Source: Streptomyces sp. WZ.A104 (GTDB lineage: Bacteria > Actinomycetota > Actinomycetes > Streptomycetales > Streptomycetaceae). From it: 38,490 nt of DNA. Each line of letters opens with the position of its first letter. Positions within the stretch are counted from its first letter, which is position 1. Under the pieces are notes generated by a model. The model worked only from the letters and a program-made list of their open reading frames with translations. It did no database searches and had not been told where the DNA came from. This document shows positions 9,125-16,154 of this stretch, in pieces. The DNA lies in contig NZ_NWVL01000071.1 in NCBI RefSeq assembly GCF_002382885.1, positions 1 to 38,490 on the forward strand, written 5' to 3'. Both the position numbers and the translations under genes were made by a program.

Positions 9125-9949
9125 TCAGCCGCGCGGGTCCCAGCGGAACCACCGCTGCACAGCAAACACCCCGAACGCGGTCCAGGCCAGCGCGGTCACC
9201 CCGGCCGTGACCAGGTCACCGCTCTCCACGCCGCCGAGCCAGCCGTGCCGGACCAGGGTCATCACGCCGGTCATCGGCAGCAGCTCGAACACCGACGCCA
9301 GCCGGTCCGGGAACACCTCCAGCGGGACGAAGAGCCCGGAGCCGAACAGCGAGACGAAGTACAGCGGCAACGTGGTGAGCTGCGAGGTCTGCACCGTACG
9401 GGTCACCACGGCGGTCGCCGCGGCCAGCGCCGACATCAGCAGGAAGCCCAGCAGCAGCCCGGCCACCAGCAGATCGGGCCGGTGCGGTGCGCTCAGGTCG
9501 AAGGCGAGCGCGCCCGCCACCACCAGCAGCACGCACTGGGCCAGGGCCAGCGCCACGGACGGCAGCGCGGTGCCGGTGAGGATCTCGCGGTCGGAGATCT
9601 CGCCGGTGCGCAGCCGCTTCAGGACGAGCTCCTCGCGCCGGGCGACGTACGCGGAGACGAGGTTCATGTAGACGACCTGGACCAGCACCATGCCGATGCC
9701 GCCGGTGAGGGTGGCGCCCGCGATGGTGAGGCCGGTGCCGCCGAGGTCGATCTGTTCGAGCGAGGACCGTATCGCGAAGATCATCACGAGCGGCACCAGC
9801 AGGGCCACGACGATCGCGGTCCGGTTGCGCACCAGGAGGATCAGCTCGGCGCGCCCGAGCGCGGCCAGCCGCCGGGCCACGGCCGGGGCGCTCGCGGCGG
9901 GGCGGGTCGGGGCCGCCCGGTCGTGCACGGGGGGCGTGGTCGTCGTCAT
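9125..9949 (-). CDS. ABC-2 type transporter permease
   Basis: 274 residues from the ATG at 9949, which overlaps the ATPase stop by ATGA (9946-9949). There are six hydrophobic stretches, with the first near LVRNRTAIVVALLVPLVMIF. A central region, GIGMVLVQVVYMNLVSAYVARRE, is followed by an amphipathic cytoplasmic segment (LVLKRLRTGEISDREIL) typical of ABC-2 permeases of drug or antimicrobial-peptide exporters. The protein pairs with the ATPase encoded just upstream. The next gene downstream is the histidine kinase, so exporter and sensor are co-transcribed. The substrate is unknown; lipids, antibiotics or envelope-active peptides are typical for this layout. Confidence 0.9.
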   Translation of the reverse strand: MTTTTPPVHDRAAPTRPAASAPAVARRLAALGRAELILLVRNRTAIVVALLVPLVMIFAIRSSLEQIDLGGTGLTIAGATLTGGIGMVLVQVVYMNLVSAYVARREELVLKRLRTGEISDREILTGTALPSVALALAQCVLLVVAGALAFDLSAPHRPDLLVAGLLLGFLLMSALAAATAVVTRTVQTSQLTTLPLYFVSLFGSGLFVPLEVFPDRLASVFELLPMTGVMTLVRHGWLGGVESGDLVTAGVTALAWTAFGVFAVQRWFRWDPRG

Positions 9950-10953
9950 GCCGTCACCTTCTTCGTCCGGGTGGTGCGGGTGGGCCGGGCCGGGACCTGA
10001 CGGGGGTCCTCGTCCCGGGGCGCGTGCTGGGTCTTCGCGATGTCGAGGAACGCCGCCTCCAGCGAGGCGGAGCGGGCGTCGAGCCCGTGCAGCCGTACAC
10101 CCGACTCCCGGGCCCACTCCAGGAGTTCGTGCAGCGACTCCTGGAGGGCGGGGGTGCGGATCTCGACCCGCTGCCCCTCGGCCGCCGCCAGGAGAGAGAG
10201 CGGCAGGCGGGCCGCGGGCACGGCCTCGGGCAGGACGAACCGGATTCGGGCGGGCTGCTGTGCGGTCACCTCGGCGATGGTTCCGGACGTCACGATCCTC
10301 CCCTGGTGCATGATCGCCAGCCGGTCCGCGAGCGCCTCGGCCTCCTCCAGGTAGTGCGTGGTCAGCAGCACGGTCGTGCCGCTGTCCCGCAGCGCCCGGA
10401 CGAGCTCCCAGGTCTCCTGCCGCCCCTCGGCGTCCAGCCCCGTCGTCGGCTCGTCGAGGAAGAGGACCTCGGGCCGGGAGGTCAGGGCCAGCGCCAGGTC
10501 GAGCCGGCGCTTCTCACCGCCGGACAACTGCTTGACCCGGACCTTCGCCCGGGCGGTCAGGCCGACCATCTCCAGGGCCTCGGCGGCGGGGCGGGCGCCG
10601 GTGGTGCAGGCCGACCACATGCGAACGGTCTCCATGACCGTGAGGTCGGAGGGGAAGCCGCCCTCCTGGAGCATCACCCCGGTACGGGGGCGGACGGCGG
10701 CGCGTTCGCGGTACGGGTCGTGGCCGAGGACCCGGACGGTGCCGTCGGTCGGCGGTGCCAGGCCCTCCAGGAGCTCCACGGTGGAGGTCTTGCCCGCACC
10801 GTTCGTCCCGAGCAGGGCGAACAGTTCGCCGCGGGCCACGGAGAAGGAGATCCCGGACACGGCCTCGAAGCCGTCGGCGTAACGGCGCCGGACCCCGTTC
10901 GCCTCGATCACGGGAGCGTCCACGCGGTCCCTGAGGATGTCGTCGCTGGTCAT
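9946..10953 (-). CDS. ABC transporter ATP-binding protein
   Basis: 335 residues. All ATPase motifs are intact: Walker A GTNGAGKT (about residues 49-56), the Q-loop in GVMLQEGG, the signature LSGGEKRR, Walker B VLFLDEP, and the switch histidine in TTHYLEEAE. A C-terminal extension of about 100 residues, including the domain ending in SLEAAFLDIA, is typical of DrrA/CcmA-type exporters. It is the first gene of the minus-strand operon ATPase-permease-kinase-regulator and is preceded by a three-copy GTCATGAC-like repeat likely to be the regulator's operator. The ATG at 10953 has only a weak GGAAA upstream. Confidence 0.93.
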   Translation of the reverse strand: MTSDDILRDRVDAPVIEANGVRRRYADGFEAVSGISFSVARGELFALLGTNGAGKTSTVELLEGLAPPTDGTVRVLGHDPYRERAAVRPRTGVMLQEGGFPSDLTVMETVRMWSACTTGARPAAEALEMVGLTARAKVRVKQLSGGEKRRLDLALALTSRPEVLFLDEPTTGLDAEGRQETWELVRALRDSGTTVLLTTHYLEEAEALADRLAIMHQGRIVTSGTIAEVTAQQPARIRFVLPEAVPAARLPLSLLAAAEGQRVEIRTPALQESLHELLEWARESGVRLHGLDARSASLEAAFLDIAKTQHAPRDEDPRQVPARPTRTTRTKKVTA

Positions 10954-10997
10954 GCTTCAAGGTTTCCGCCGGAGAGGGCCCGTCGGCAGTGCGCGCT

Positions 10998-11027
10998 GTC
11001 ATGACTGCTCATGACAAACGTCATGGG
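10998..11027 (-). promoter_or_regulatory. Triple GTCATGAC-type operator upstream of the ABC/two-component operon
   Basis: Three related 8-mers stand in a row: GTCATGAC (10998-11005, itself a perfect palindrome), CTCATGAC (11008-11015) and GTCATGGG (11020-11027). Their centres are 10 and 12 bases apart, about one DNA helical turn. They lie 45-75 bases before the start of the ATPase gene. The arrangement suits binding of a dimeric NarL-type regulator, most likely the one encoded at the operon's end. Confidence 0.6.
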
Positions 11028-11043
11028 CGGGGTGCGGGCACGA

Positions 11044-11077
11044 CAAAGGCCCCGATCGGAATCGATCGGGGCCTTTG
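11044..11077. terminator. Terminator after the tRNA-Gly genes
   Basis: A perfect 15-bp stem (CAAAGGCCCCGATCG with its complement) has a GAAT loop. It lies just 3' of the minus-strand tRNA-Gly(GCC) and upstream of the ABC operon operator. Confidence 0.85.
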
Positions 11078-11082
11078 ATCCG

Positions 11083-11155
11083 AGCGGACGACCAGGTTCG
11101 AACTGGCGACCTCAACCTTGGCAAGGTTGCGCTCTACCAACTGAGCTACGTCCGC
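11083..11155 (-). tRNA. tRNA-Gly(GCC), second copy
   Basis: The minus-strand cloverleaf has acceptor GCGGACG/CGTCCGC, D loop AGTTGGTA with GG, anticodon loop TTGCCAA (GCC), canonical T loop TTCGAAC, and discriminator T. CCA is not encoded, unlike the copy at 6853. All tertiary-contact positions are normal, which makes it a useful control for the unusual tRNA-Gly next door. Confidence 0.95.
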
Positions 11156-11235
11156 ATTGCAGCCACTCGGCTTTCACCGGTGGAGCGAGCACTACTCTAC
11201 CTGATCCAGCGAAGTGGTCTGAAGAGGTCGTGCAG

Positions 11236-11307
11236 AGCGGGTGACAGGAATTGCACACTGCGCCTTCCCCCTGGAAGGGGGATGTTCTACTACTGAACTA
11301 CACCCGC
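11236..11307 (-). tRNA. tRNA-Gly(UCC) with altered elbow (G18A, T55G)
   Basis: The minus strand gives a 72-base cloverleaf. The acceptor is GCGGGTG/CACCCGC, the D stem GTTC/GAAC, the anticodon stem TCCCC/GGGGA, the loop CTTCCAG (anticodon TCC), and the discriminator T. Glycyl-tRNA synthetase identity positions (G1-C72, C2-G71, G3-C70, C35, C36, U73) are all kept. The D loop is AGTAGTA, so the usual GG is AG. The T arm reads GTGC where tRNAs have GTTC, and its stem pairs only with a bulged T. Thus both partners of the G18-T55 elbow pair are changed together, while G19 and C56 remain. CCA is not encoded. The same two changes mark the staphylococcal tRNA-Gly species used for peptidoglycan bridges. 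It could be a pseudogene, but the intact acceptor, D and anticodon stems argue against simple decay. Confidence 0.85.
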
Positions 11308-11356
11308 ACGCTGCGTGGGATCCGGCTTTGCGGCCTCGCCCCTCGGCGTGCTCCAG

Positions 11357-11387
11357 ACTCTAGCCGACCTGCGGGGGTGTCGCGCAA
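11357..11387 (-). promoter_or_regulatory. Candidate promoter for the variant tRNA-Gly(UCC)
   Basis: On the minus strand TTGCGC (11382-11387) and TAGAGT (11357-11362) are 19 bases apart. The predicted transcription start is about 40 bases before the tRNA 5' end. The spacer is slightly long, so the call is tentative. Confidence 0.35.
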
Positions 11388-11461
11388 GTCGGCTCCCGGC
11401 GGGTCCCGTCGCACGGGTCCCCGAGGGGGCGTTCGCGGTGCCCCGCACCCCGCCTGACGGA

Positions 11462-11499
11462 GCGTCCGCCGCCGGGACCCGGGGCCCGACGGCGGACGC
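11462..11499. terminator. Terminator downstream of the lsr2-type gene
   Basis: A 10-bp stem, GCGTCCGCCG/CGGCGGACGC, is followed after one mismatch by CGGG/CCCG around an eight-base loop. It starts eight bases past the stop of the minus-strand Lsr2 paralogue. Confidence 0.75.
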
Positions 11500-11506
11500 C
11501 GCGCTC

Positions 11507-11842
11507 TCAATCGGAGGCCTGGAACGCTTCGTAGACCTTCTTCGGGATGCGGCCGCGGGCGGGCACCTCCATGCGGTGCGAGCGGGCCCAGGCGCGGACG
11601 GCCGCCGGGTCCGGCGCGAGGGCGGTGTGGCGGTAGGTCGTGGGCGTCCTGCCGTGTTTACTGGCATTTGTCTGCTTTCGGCCGGCCGCCATGTAAGGCG
11701 CCAGAGCCTTCCGCAGTTTCTTCGCGTTGGCGGGATTGAGGTCGATCTCGTACGTCTTCCCGTCCAGGGCGAAGGTCACCGTTTCCGCCGCTGCTCCCCC
11801 GTCGATGTCGTCGGAGAGCGTCACCACTACGCGCTGAGCCAC
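11507..11842 (-). CDS. lsrL: Lsr2 paralogue, nucleoid-associated silencing protein
   Basis: 111 residues, the size of Lsr2. The GTG start at 11842 gives the family N-terminus (MAQRVVVTLSDDIDGG), with AGGA upstream. The N-terminal oligomerisation domain contains ETVTFALDGKTYEIDL and NAKKLRKALAPYM. A short basic linker leads to the DNA-binding domain with AVRAWARSHRMEVPARGRIP. Its RGR tripeptide is the AT-hook-like element that enters the minor groove of AT-rich DNA. Lsr2 proteins bridge and silence AT-rich, horizontally acquired DNA. The genomic position next to purSQL matches the second Streptomyces paralogue (LsrL) as I recall it, and the linker looks shorter than in the main Lsr2. The symbol therefore rests on synteny as well as sequence. 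Confidence 0.88.
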   Translation of the reverse strand: MAQRVVVTLSDDIDGGAAAETVTFALDGKTYEIDLNPANAKKLRKALAPYMAAGRKQTNASKHGRTPTTYRHTALAPDPAAVRAWARSHRMEVPARGRIPKKVYEAFQASD

Positions 11843-12263
11843 GGATATCGGTCCTTTCCTACGGCATCGGCGCGTTCTGCGTACGCGGATGCCGGCCTTC
11901 CGGCTGTCAGGCGGGCGGATGTGGATCGACATGATGTCGACTGTTCCGTTGTCCCGGGGCAATGCTGCTTTCCCCGGTAATCATTTGTACAGCGACGGGT
12001 GCCGCATTGTGAAGCCCGGTCAATTGCATCCGCGTGTCCGTACGCAATCCGTGCACAATCCGGGCGAGATTTTTTCCGGACCTTTTCCCGTGCGGTGTCC
12101 TGGCCGATATCTGGACGTGATCTCCGCCGGGTCCCCTCCGCCTCCGCGCCGCCCGATATCTACCCGCGTAGAAATTTTGGGCAGGTACGCTGAGTGGACC
12201 CGCGGGGGTCTGGGGAACCCCCCGGAGAGACAGCCGCACCACACCACCACACCGGGAGTGCCA
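11843..12263. other. Divergent intergenic region, unusually AT-rich, with palindromes
   Basis: There is no credible gene in these 421 bases between lsrL (-) and purS (+). By eye the stretch about 11920-12180 is distinctly richer in A and T than the surroundings. It contains a 15-base palindrome with a one-base centre (TCGACAT g ATGTCGA, 11926-11940) and CAATCCG twice, 11 bases apart (12045-12051 and 12056-12062). A TACGCT hexamer (12186-12191) is a possible -10 for purS. AT-rich DNA here would suit autoregulation by the Lsr2-type protein. Confidence 0.6.
12200..12225 (+). promoter_or_regulatory. Hairpin in the purSQL leader
   Basis: GGGGGT (12204-12209) pairs with ACCCCC (12217-12222), and CCG with CGG extends the stem across a one-base bulge. 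The hairpin would lie near the 5' end of the purS mRNA and end about 38 bases before the start codon. It may be an attenuation or stability element; there is no T-run. Confidence 0.4.
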
Positions 12264-12515
12264 GTGGCACGCGTCGTAGTCGACGTCATGCTCAAGCCCG
12301 AGATCCTCGACCCGCAGGGACAGGCGGTGCAGCGCGCACTGCCCCGTCTCGGCTTCGAGGGAATCGCGGACGTTCGTCAGGGAAAGCGTTTCGAGCTGGA
12401 GGTCGAGGGGCCGGTGGACGACGCCGCCCTCGCCCGTATTAACGAGATGGCCGAGACGTTCCTCGCCAACACCGTCATCGAGGACTTCGTCGTGAAGGTG
12501 GAGGAGGAGAAGTGA
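12264..12515 (+). CDS. purS: Phosphoribosylformylglycinamidine synthase subunit PurS
   Basis: 83 residues, the normal size. It is the small structural subunit that links PurQ and PurL and helps channel ammonia in FGAM synthesis. The family pattern MLKPEILDPQGQAV is followed by the LPRLGFEGIADVRQGKRFEL strand-helix region. The GTG start at 12264 has GGGAG four bases upstream; the longer reading frame entering from 11889 has no ribosome site or family match. Its stop overlaps the start of purQ (GTGA, 12512-12515), giving a tightly coupled purS-purQ-purL operon. Confidence 0.96.
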   Translation: MARVVVDVMLKPEILDPQGQAVQRALPRLGFEGIADVRQGKRFELEVEGPVDDAALARINEMAETFLANTVIEDFVVKVEEEK

Positions 12516-13192
12516 CCACCCGTATCGGCGTCGTCACTTTTCCCGGCACCCTCGACGATCAGGACGCCCTGCGCGCCGTCCGGATCGCGGGCGCCGAGCC
12601 CGTATCCCTGTGGCACCGCGACAAGGACCTGCACCAGGTCGACGCGGTCGTCCTCGCCGGTGGTTTCTCCTACGGGGACTACCTCCGCGCCGGAGCCATC
12701 TCCCGCTTCTCGCCGGTCATGGAAACGATCGTCGAGCAGGCGAAGGCCGGTATGCCGGTCCTCGGCATCTGCAACGGCTTCCAGATCCTGACCGAGGCGC
12801 ACCTGCTGCCCGGCGCGATGCTGCGCAACAACCACCTGCACTTCATCTGCCGTGACCAGAAGCTGCGGGTGGAGAACGCGGAGACGGCCTGGACCTCGGA
12901 CTACAGCGCGGGCCAGGAGATCAGCGTCCCGCTCAAGAACATGGACGGCCGCTACACCGCCGACGAGCGCACGCTCGACGAGCTGGAGGCCGAGGGCCGC
13001 GTCGCCTTCCGTTACCTGGACGGCAACCCCAACGGCTCGCTCCGCGACATCGCGGGCATCACCAACGCCGCGGGCAACATCGTCGGCCTGATGCCGCACC
13101 CCGAGCACGCCGTGGAGCCGCTCATCGGCACCGGCCGCACCGACGGCCTCGGTTTCTTCACCTCGATCATCAAGAAGCTGGTCAACGCATGA
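12512..13192 (+). CDS. purQ: Phosphoribosylformylglycinamidine synthase subunit PurQ
   Basis: 226 residues, a class I glutamine amidotransferase that releases ammonia for PurL. The nucleophile is Cys87 in LGICNGFQ, and the His/Glu pair is in HPEHAVE near the C-terminus. The GG-FSYGDYLR motif is intact. The GTG start overlaps the purS stop, and the gene's own stop overlaps the purL ATG (ATGA, 13189-13192), so stoichiometric translation of the three-subunit complex is expected. Confidence 0.97.
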   Translation: MTTRIGVVTFPGTLDDQDALRAVRIAGAEPVSLWHRDKDLHQVDAVVLAGGFSYGDYLRAGAISRFSPVMETIVEQAKAGMPVLGICNGFQILTEAHLLPGAMLRNNHLHFICRDQKLRVENAETAWTSDYSAGQEISVPLKNMDGRYTADERTLDELEAEGRVAFRYLDGNPNGSLRDIAGITNAAGNIVGLMPHPEHAVEPLIGTGRTDGLGFFTSIIKKLVNA

Positions 13193-15438
13193 GCCTGGAT
13201 ACGGTCAAGCACGCGGCCGAGACCCCGGACGCCGAGCAGCCCTGGAAGGAGCTCGGCCTCAAGGAGGACGAGTACGCCCGGATCCGCGAGATCCTGGGCC
13301 GCCGTCCCACCGGCGCCGAGCTCGCCATGTACTCGGTGATGTGGTCGGAGCACTGCTCGTACAAGAGCAGCAAGGTCCACCTCAAGCAGTTCGGCGAGAA
13401 GGTCCCCGCCAACGACGCCATGCTCGTCGGCATCGGCGAGAACGCCGGTGTGGTCGACGTCGGCCAGGGGTACGCGGTCACCTTCAAGGTCGAGTCGCAC
13501 AACCACCCCTCGTACATCGAGCCCTACCAGGGTGCGGCCACCGGCATCGGCGGCATCGTCCGCGACATCCTCGCGATGGGCGCCCGCCCGATCGCGGTCG
13601 TGGACCCGCTGCGCTTCGGCGCTGCCGACCACCCCGACACCAAGCGCGTCCTGCCGGGCGTCGTCGCGGGCATCGGCGGCTACGGCAACTGCCTGGGCCT
13701 GCCCAACATCGGCGGCGAGGTCGTCTTCGACGCCTGCTACCAGGGCAACCCGCTGGTCAACGCCGGCTGCATCGGTGTGATGAAGCACGAGGACATCCAC
13801 CTCGCCAAGGCCTCCGGCGCGGGCAACAAGGTCATCCTGTACGGCGCCCGCACCGGCGGCGACGGCATCGGCGGCGTCTCCGTGCTGGCGAGCGAGACCT
13901 TCGAGTCCACCGGCCCGGCCAAGCGCCCCGCCGTCCAGGTCGGCGACCCGTTCCAGGAGAAGCTGCTCATCGAGTGCACCCTGGAGATCTTCGGCGAGAA
14001 GCTCGTCGACGGTATCCAGGACCTCGGCGGCGCCGGGCTCTCCTGCGCCACCTCCGAGCTGGCCTCGGCCGGTTCCGGCGGGATGCGCGTCGAGCTGGAC
14101 ACCGTGCCGCTGCGCGACTCCTCGCTCTCGCCCGAGGAGATCCTCATGAGCGAGTCGCAGGAGCGCATGTGCGCGATCGTCGAGCCGCAGCACGTGGACC
14201 GCTTCCTGGAGATCTGCGAGAAGTGGGACGTCATCGCCACCGTCATCGGTGAGGTGACCGAGGGCTCCCAGCTGGAGATCTTCTGGCACGGCGAGCAGAT
14301 CGTGGACGTGCCGCCGCGCACGGTCGCGCACGAAGGTCCGGTCTACCACCGCCCGTTCGCCCGCCCGTCCTGGCAGGACGCGCTCCAGGCGGACGACGCG
14401 GGCCGGCTCGCGCGCCCGGGGAACGCCGCCGAGCTGCGCGAGCAGGTCCTCAAGCTGGTCGCCTCCCCGAACCAGGCCTCGAAGTCCTGGATCACCGACC
14501 AGTACGACCGCTTCGTGCAGGGCAACACCGTCCTCGCGATGCCCGAGGACGCGGGCATGGTCCGCATCGACGCCGAGTCGAATCTGGGCGTGGCCATGGC
14601 CACCGACGGCAACGGCCGGTACGCCAAGCTCGACCCGTACGCGGGCGCGCAGCTCGCGCTGGCGGAGTCGTACCGCAACGTGGCCGCTTCCGGAGCCAAG
14701 CCGCTGGCCATCTCCAACTGCCTGAACTTCGGTTCGCCCGAGGACCCGGACGTCATGTGGCAGTTCGCCGAGGCCACCCGCGGTCTCGCGGACGGCTGCC
14801 TGGAGCTGGGCACCCCGGTCACCGGCGGCAACGTCTCGCTGTACAACCAGACCGGTGAGACGGCGATCCACCCGACGCCGGTCGTGGCCGTGCTCGGCGT
14901 GATCGACGACGTCACCCGGCGTACGCCCATCGCCTTCGCGGAAGAGGGTCAGCTCCTCTACCTGCTGGGCGACACCCGCGAGGAGTTCGGCGGCTCGGCC
15001 TGGTCCGAGGTCGTCCACAACCACCTCGGCGGCCTGCCGCCGAAGGTGGACCTCGGCCGCGAGAAGCTGCTCGCCGAGATCCTCATCTCGGCCTCCCGCG
15101 ACGGCATGATCGACGCCGCGCACGACCTGAGCGACGGCGGTCTGATCCAGGCCGTCACCGAGTCCTGCCTGCGCGGCGGGAAGGGCGCCCGGCTGGTCGT
15201 GCCGGACGGCCTGGACGCGTTCACCTTCCTCTTCTCGGAGTCGGCGGGCCGCGCGGTCGTCGCGGTCCCGCGCAGCGAGGAGCTCCGCTTCACCGACATG
15301 TGCGGGGCGCGCGGTCTGCCCGTCACCCGCATCGGTGTCGTGGACGGCGAGGAGATCGAGGTCCAGGGCGAGTTCGGCATCCCGCTGAGCGAGCTCCGTA
15401 CGGCCCACGAGGCGACGATTCCCGCGCTGCTCGCCTGA
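13189..15438 (+). CDS. purL: Phosphoribosylformylglycinamidine synthase subunit PurL
   Basis: 749 residues, the small-type PurL that works with separate PurS and PurQ. It uses ATP and ammonia to convert FGAR to FGAM. Visible motifs are MWSEHCSYKSSK near residue 50, the nucleotide-binding ESHNHPS (about 101-107), GAATGIGGIVRDILAMGARP, and later GGGLSCAT-like and DLSDGGL elements of the paired AIRS-like halves. It follows purQ with a four-base overlap and is ended by a strong hairpin, which closes the operon. Confidence 0.97.
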   Translation: MSLDTVKHAAETPDAEQPWKELGLKEDEYARIREILGRRPTGAELAMYSVMWSEHCSYKSSKVHLKQFGEKVPANDAMLVGIGENAGVVDVGQGYAVTFKVESHNHPSYIEPYQGAATGIGGIVRDILAMGARPIAVVDPLRFGAADHPDTKRVLPGVVAGIGGYGNCLGLPNIGGEVVFDACYQGNPLVNAGCIGVMKHEDIHLAKASGAGNKVILYGARTGGDGIGGVSVLASETFESTGPAKRPAVQVGDPFQEKLLIECTLEIFGEKLVDGIQDLGGAGLSCATSELASAGSGGMRVELDTVPLRDSSLSPEEILMSESQERMCAIVEPQHVDRFLEICEKWDVIATVIGEVTEGSQLEIFWHGEQIVDVPPRTVAHEGPVYHRPFARPSWQDALQADDAGRLARPGNAAELREQVLKLVASPNQASKSWITDQYDRFVQGNTVLAMPEDAGMVRIDAESNLGVAMATDGNGRYAKLDPYAGAQLALAESYRNVAASGAKPLAISNCLNFGSPEDPDVMWQFAEATRGLADGCLELGTPVTGGNVSLYNQTGETAIHPTPVVAVLGVIDDVTRRTPIAFAEEGQLLYLLGDTREEFGGSAWSEVVHNHLGGLPPKVDLGREKLLAEILISASRDGMIDAAHDLSDGGLIQAVTESCLRGGKGARLVVPDGLDAFTFLFSESAGRAVVAVPRSEELRFTDMCGARGLPVTRIGVVDGEEIEVQGEFGIPLSELRTAHEATIPALLA

Positions 15439-15463
15439 GCCCGAGCCGCGTCGCCGCGTACGC

Positions 15464-15502
15464 CCGAAGCCCCCGCCCGGATGACCCGGGCGGGGGCTTC
15501 GG
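15464..15502. terminator. purSQL terminator
   Basis: A perfect 17-bp stem beginning CCGAAGCCCCCGCCCGG has a five-base ATGAC loop. It lies 26 bases after the purL stop and before the ArsR-like gene. Confidence 0.88.
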
Positions 15503-15530
15503 CCTTCCCGGAACCTGTTCCGGAACTCTC

Positions 15531-15559
15531 TTGATGGAAATTACGTAATTACGTAAGGT
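15531..15559 (+). promoter_or_regulatory. Promoter with an embedded 16-bp palindromic operator
   Basis: TTGATG (15531-15536) and TAAGGT (15554-15559) are exactly 17 bases apart. A perfect palindrome, TTACGTAATTACGTAA (15541-15556; two TTACGTAA units), fills the spacer and overlaps the -10. A repressor bound there would block RNA polymerase. Transcription would begin at or next to the GTG at 15567, giving a leaderless mRNA. The ArsR-like protein encoded directly downstream is the obvious candidate binder. Confidence 0.7.
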
Positions 15560-15566
15560 GGATGTC

Positions 15567-16109
15567 GTGGAGCTGGAGGAGCGGGTCGCCGAGCTGGAGA
15601 GGCGGCTCACGGCGCTTGAGCGGCAGGACCGCGAGGCGCCCCGCCTGGGCGACGGCGGCTTCTGGGCGCTGGAAGGGCTCAAGCAGCAGCTCGCCGACGC
15701 CGGGGAGACCGCAGCCGACGGCGGGGTGCTCTACACGGGCTCGGTCCGGCTGCCCACCGGCGAGCAGTACGAATGGCAGTACGGCGCCCTGACCGAGGCG
15801 CTGCTCGACGGGGGCGCGGAGCAGGGGGACGAGGGCCACGAGGGCGACGCCTGGGCGGGCGCCGCCGAGGCCTTGGCCGCGCTGGGCCACCCGGTCCGGC
15901 TGCGCCTGCTCCGCGAGATCCTCGGCGGCCTGCGCACGACCGCCGAGCTGGCCGCGCTCGACGGGGTCGGCACCACCGGCCAGATCTACCACCACCTGCG
16001 CCAACTCACCGGCTCGGGCTGGCTGCACGCGGCCGGGCGCGGACGGTACGAGGTTCCGGCCGCCCGGGTCGTACCGCTGCTGGTGGTGCTGACGGCGGCG
16101 CGGCCGTAG
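15567..16109 (+). CDS. ArsR-like winged-helix regulator
   Basis: 180 residues from the GTG at 15567; a GTG at 15558 is also in frame but lies inside the -10 box. Residues 1-20 (ELEERVAELERRLTALERQ) form a coiled coil. A middle part with ALEGLKQQLADAG and a beta segment LYTGSVRLPTGEQYEWQYG follow. The C-terminal winged helix (about residues 90-175) contains ALGHPVRLRLLREI and TTGQIYHHLRQLTGSGWL, with YHHLRQL as recognition helix. No cysteine metal site is present, so a non-metal ligand or a simple repressor is likely. The gene is followed after 45 bases by an M23 peptidase gene that may be its target and operon partner. Confidence 0.85.
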   Translation: MELEERVAELERRLTALERQDREAPRLGDGGFWALEGLKQQLADAGETAADGGVLYTGSVRLPTGEQYEWQYGALTEALLDGGAEQGDEGHEGDAWAGAAEALAALGHPVRLRLLREILGGLRTTAELAALDGVGTTGQIYHHLRQLTGSGWLHAAGRGRYEVPAARVVPLLVVLTAARP

Positions 16110-16154
16110 ACCCACGGCCGCGGACGACCTAAGACAACAGGGGGGAAGTTGAAG

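Noticed and set aside
9949..10117. Longer start for the ABC permease
   Set aside because: The upstream extension overlaps the ATPase gene heavily; the ATGA overlap at 9949 is the natural start.
13012..15408. 798-codon minus-strand frame over purL
   Set aside because: Shadow of purL with no start context or family match.
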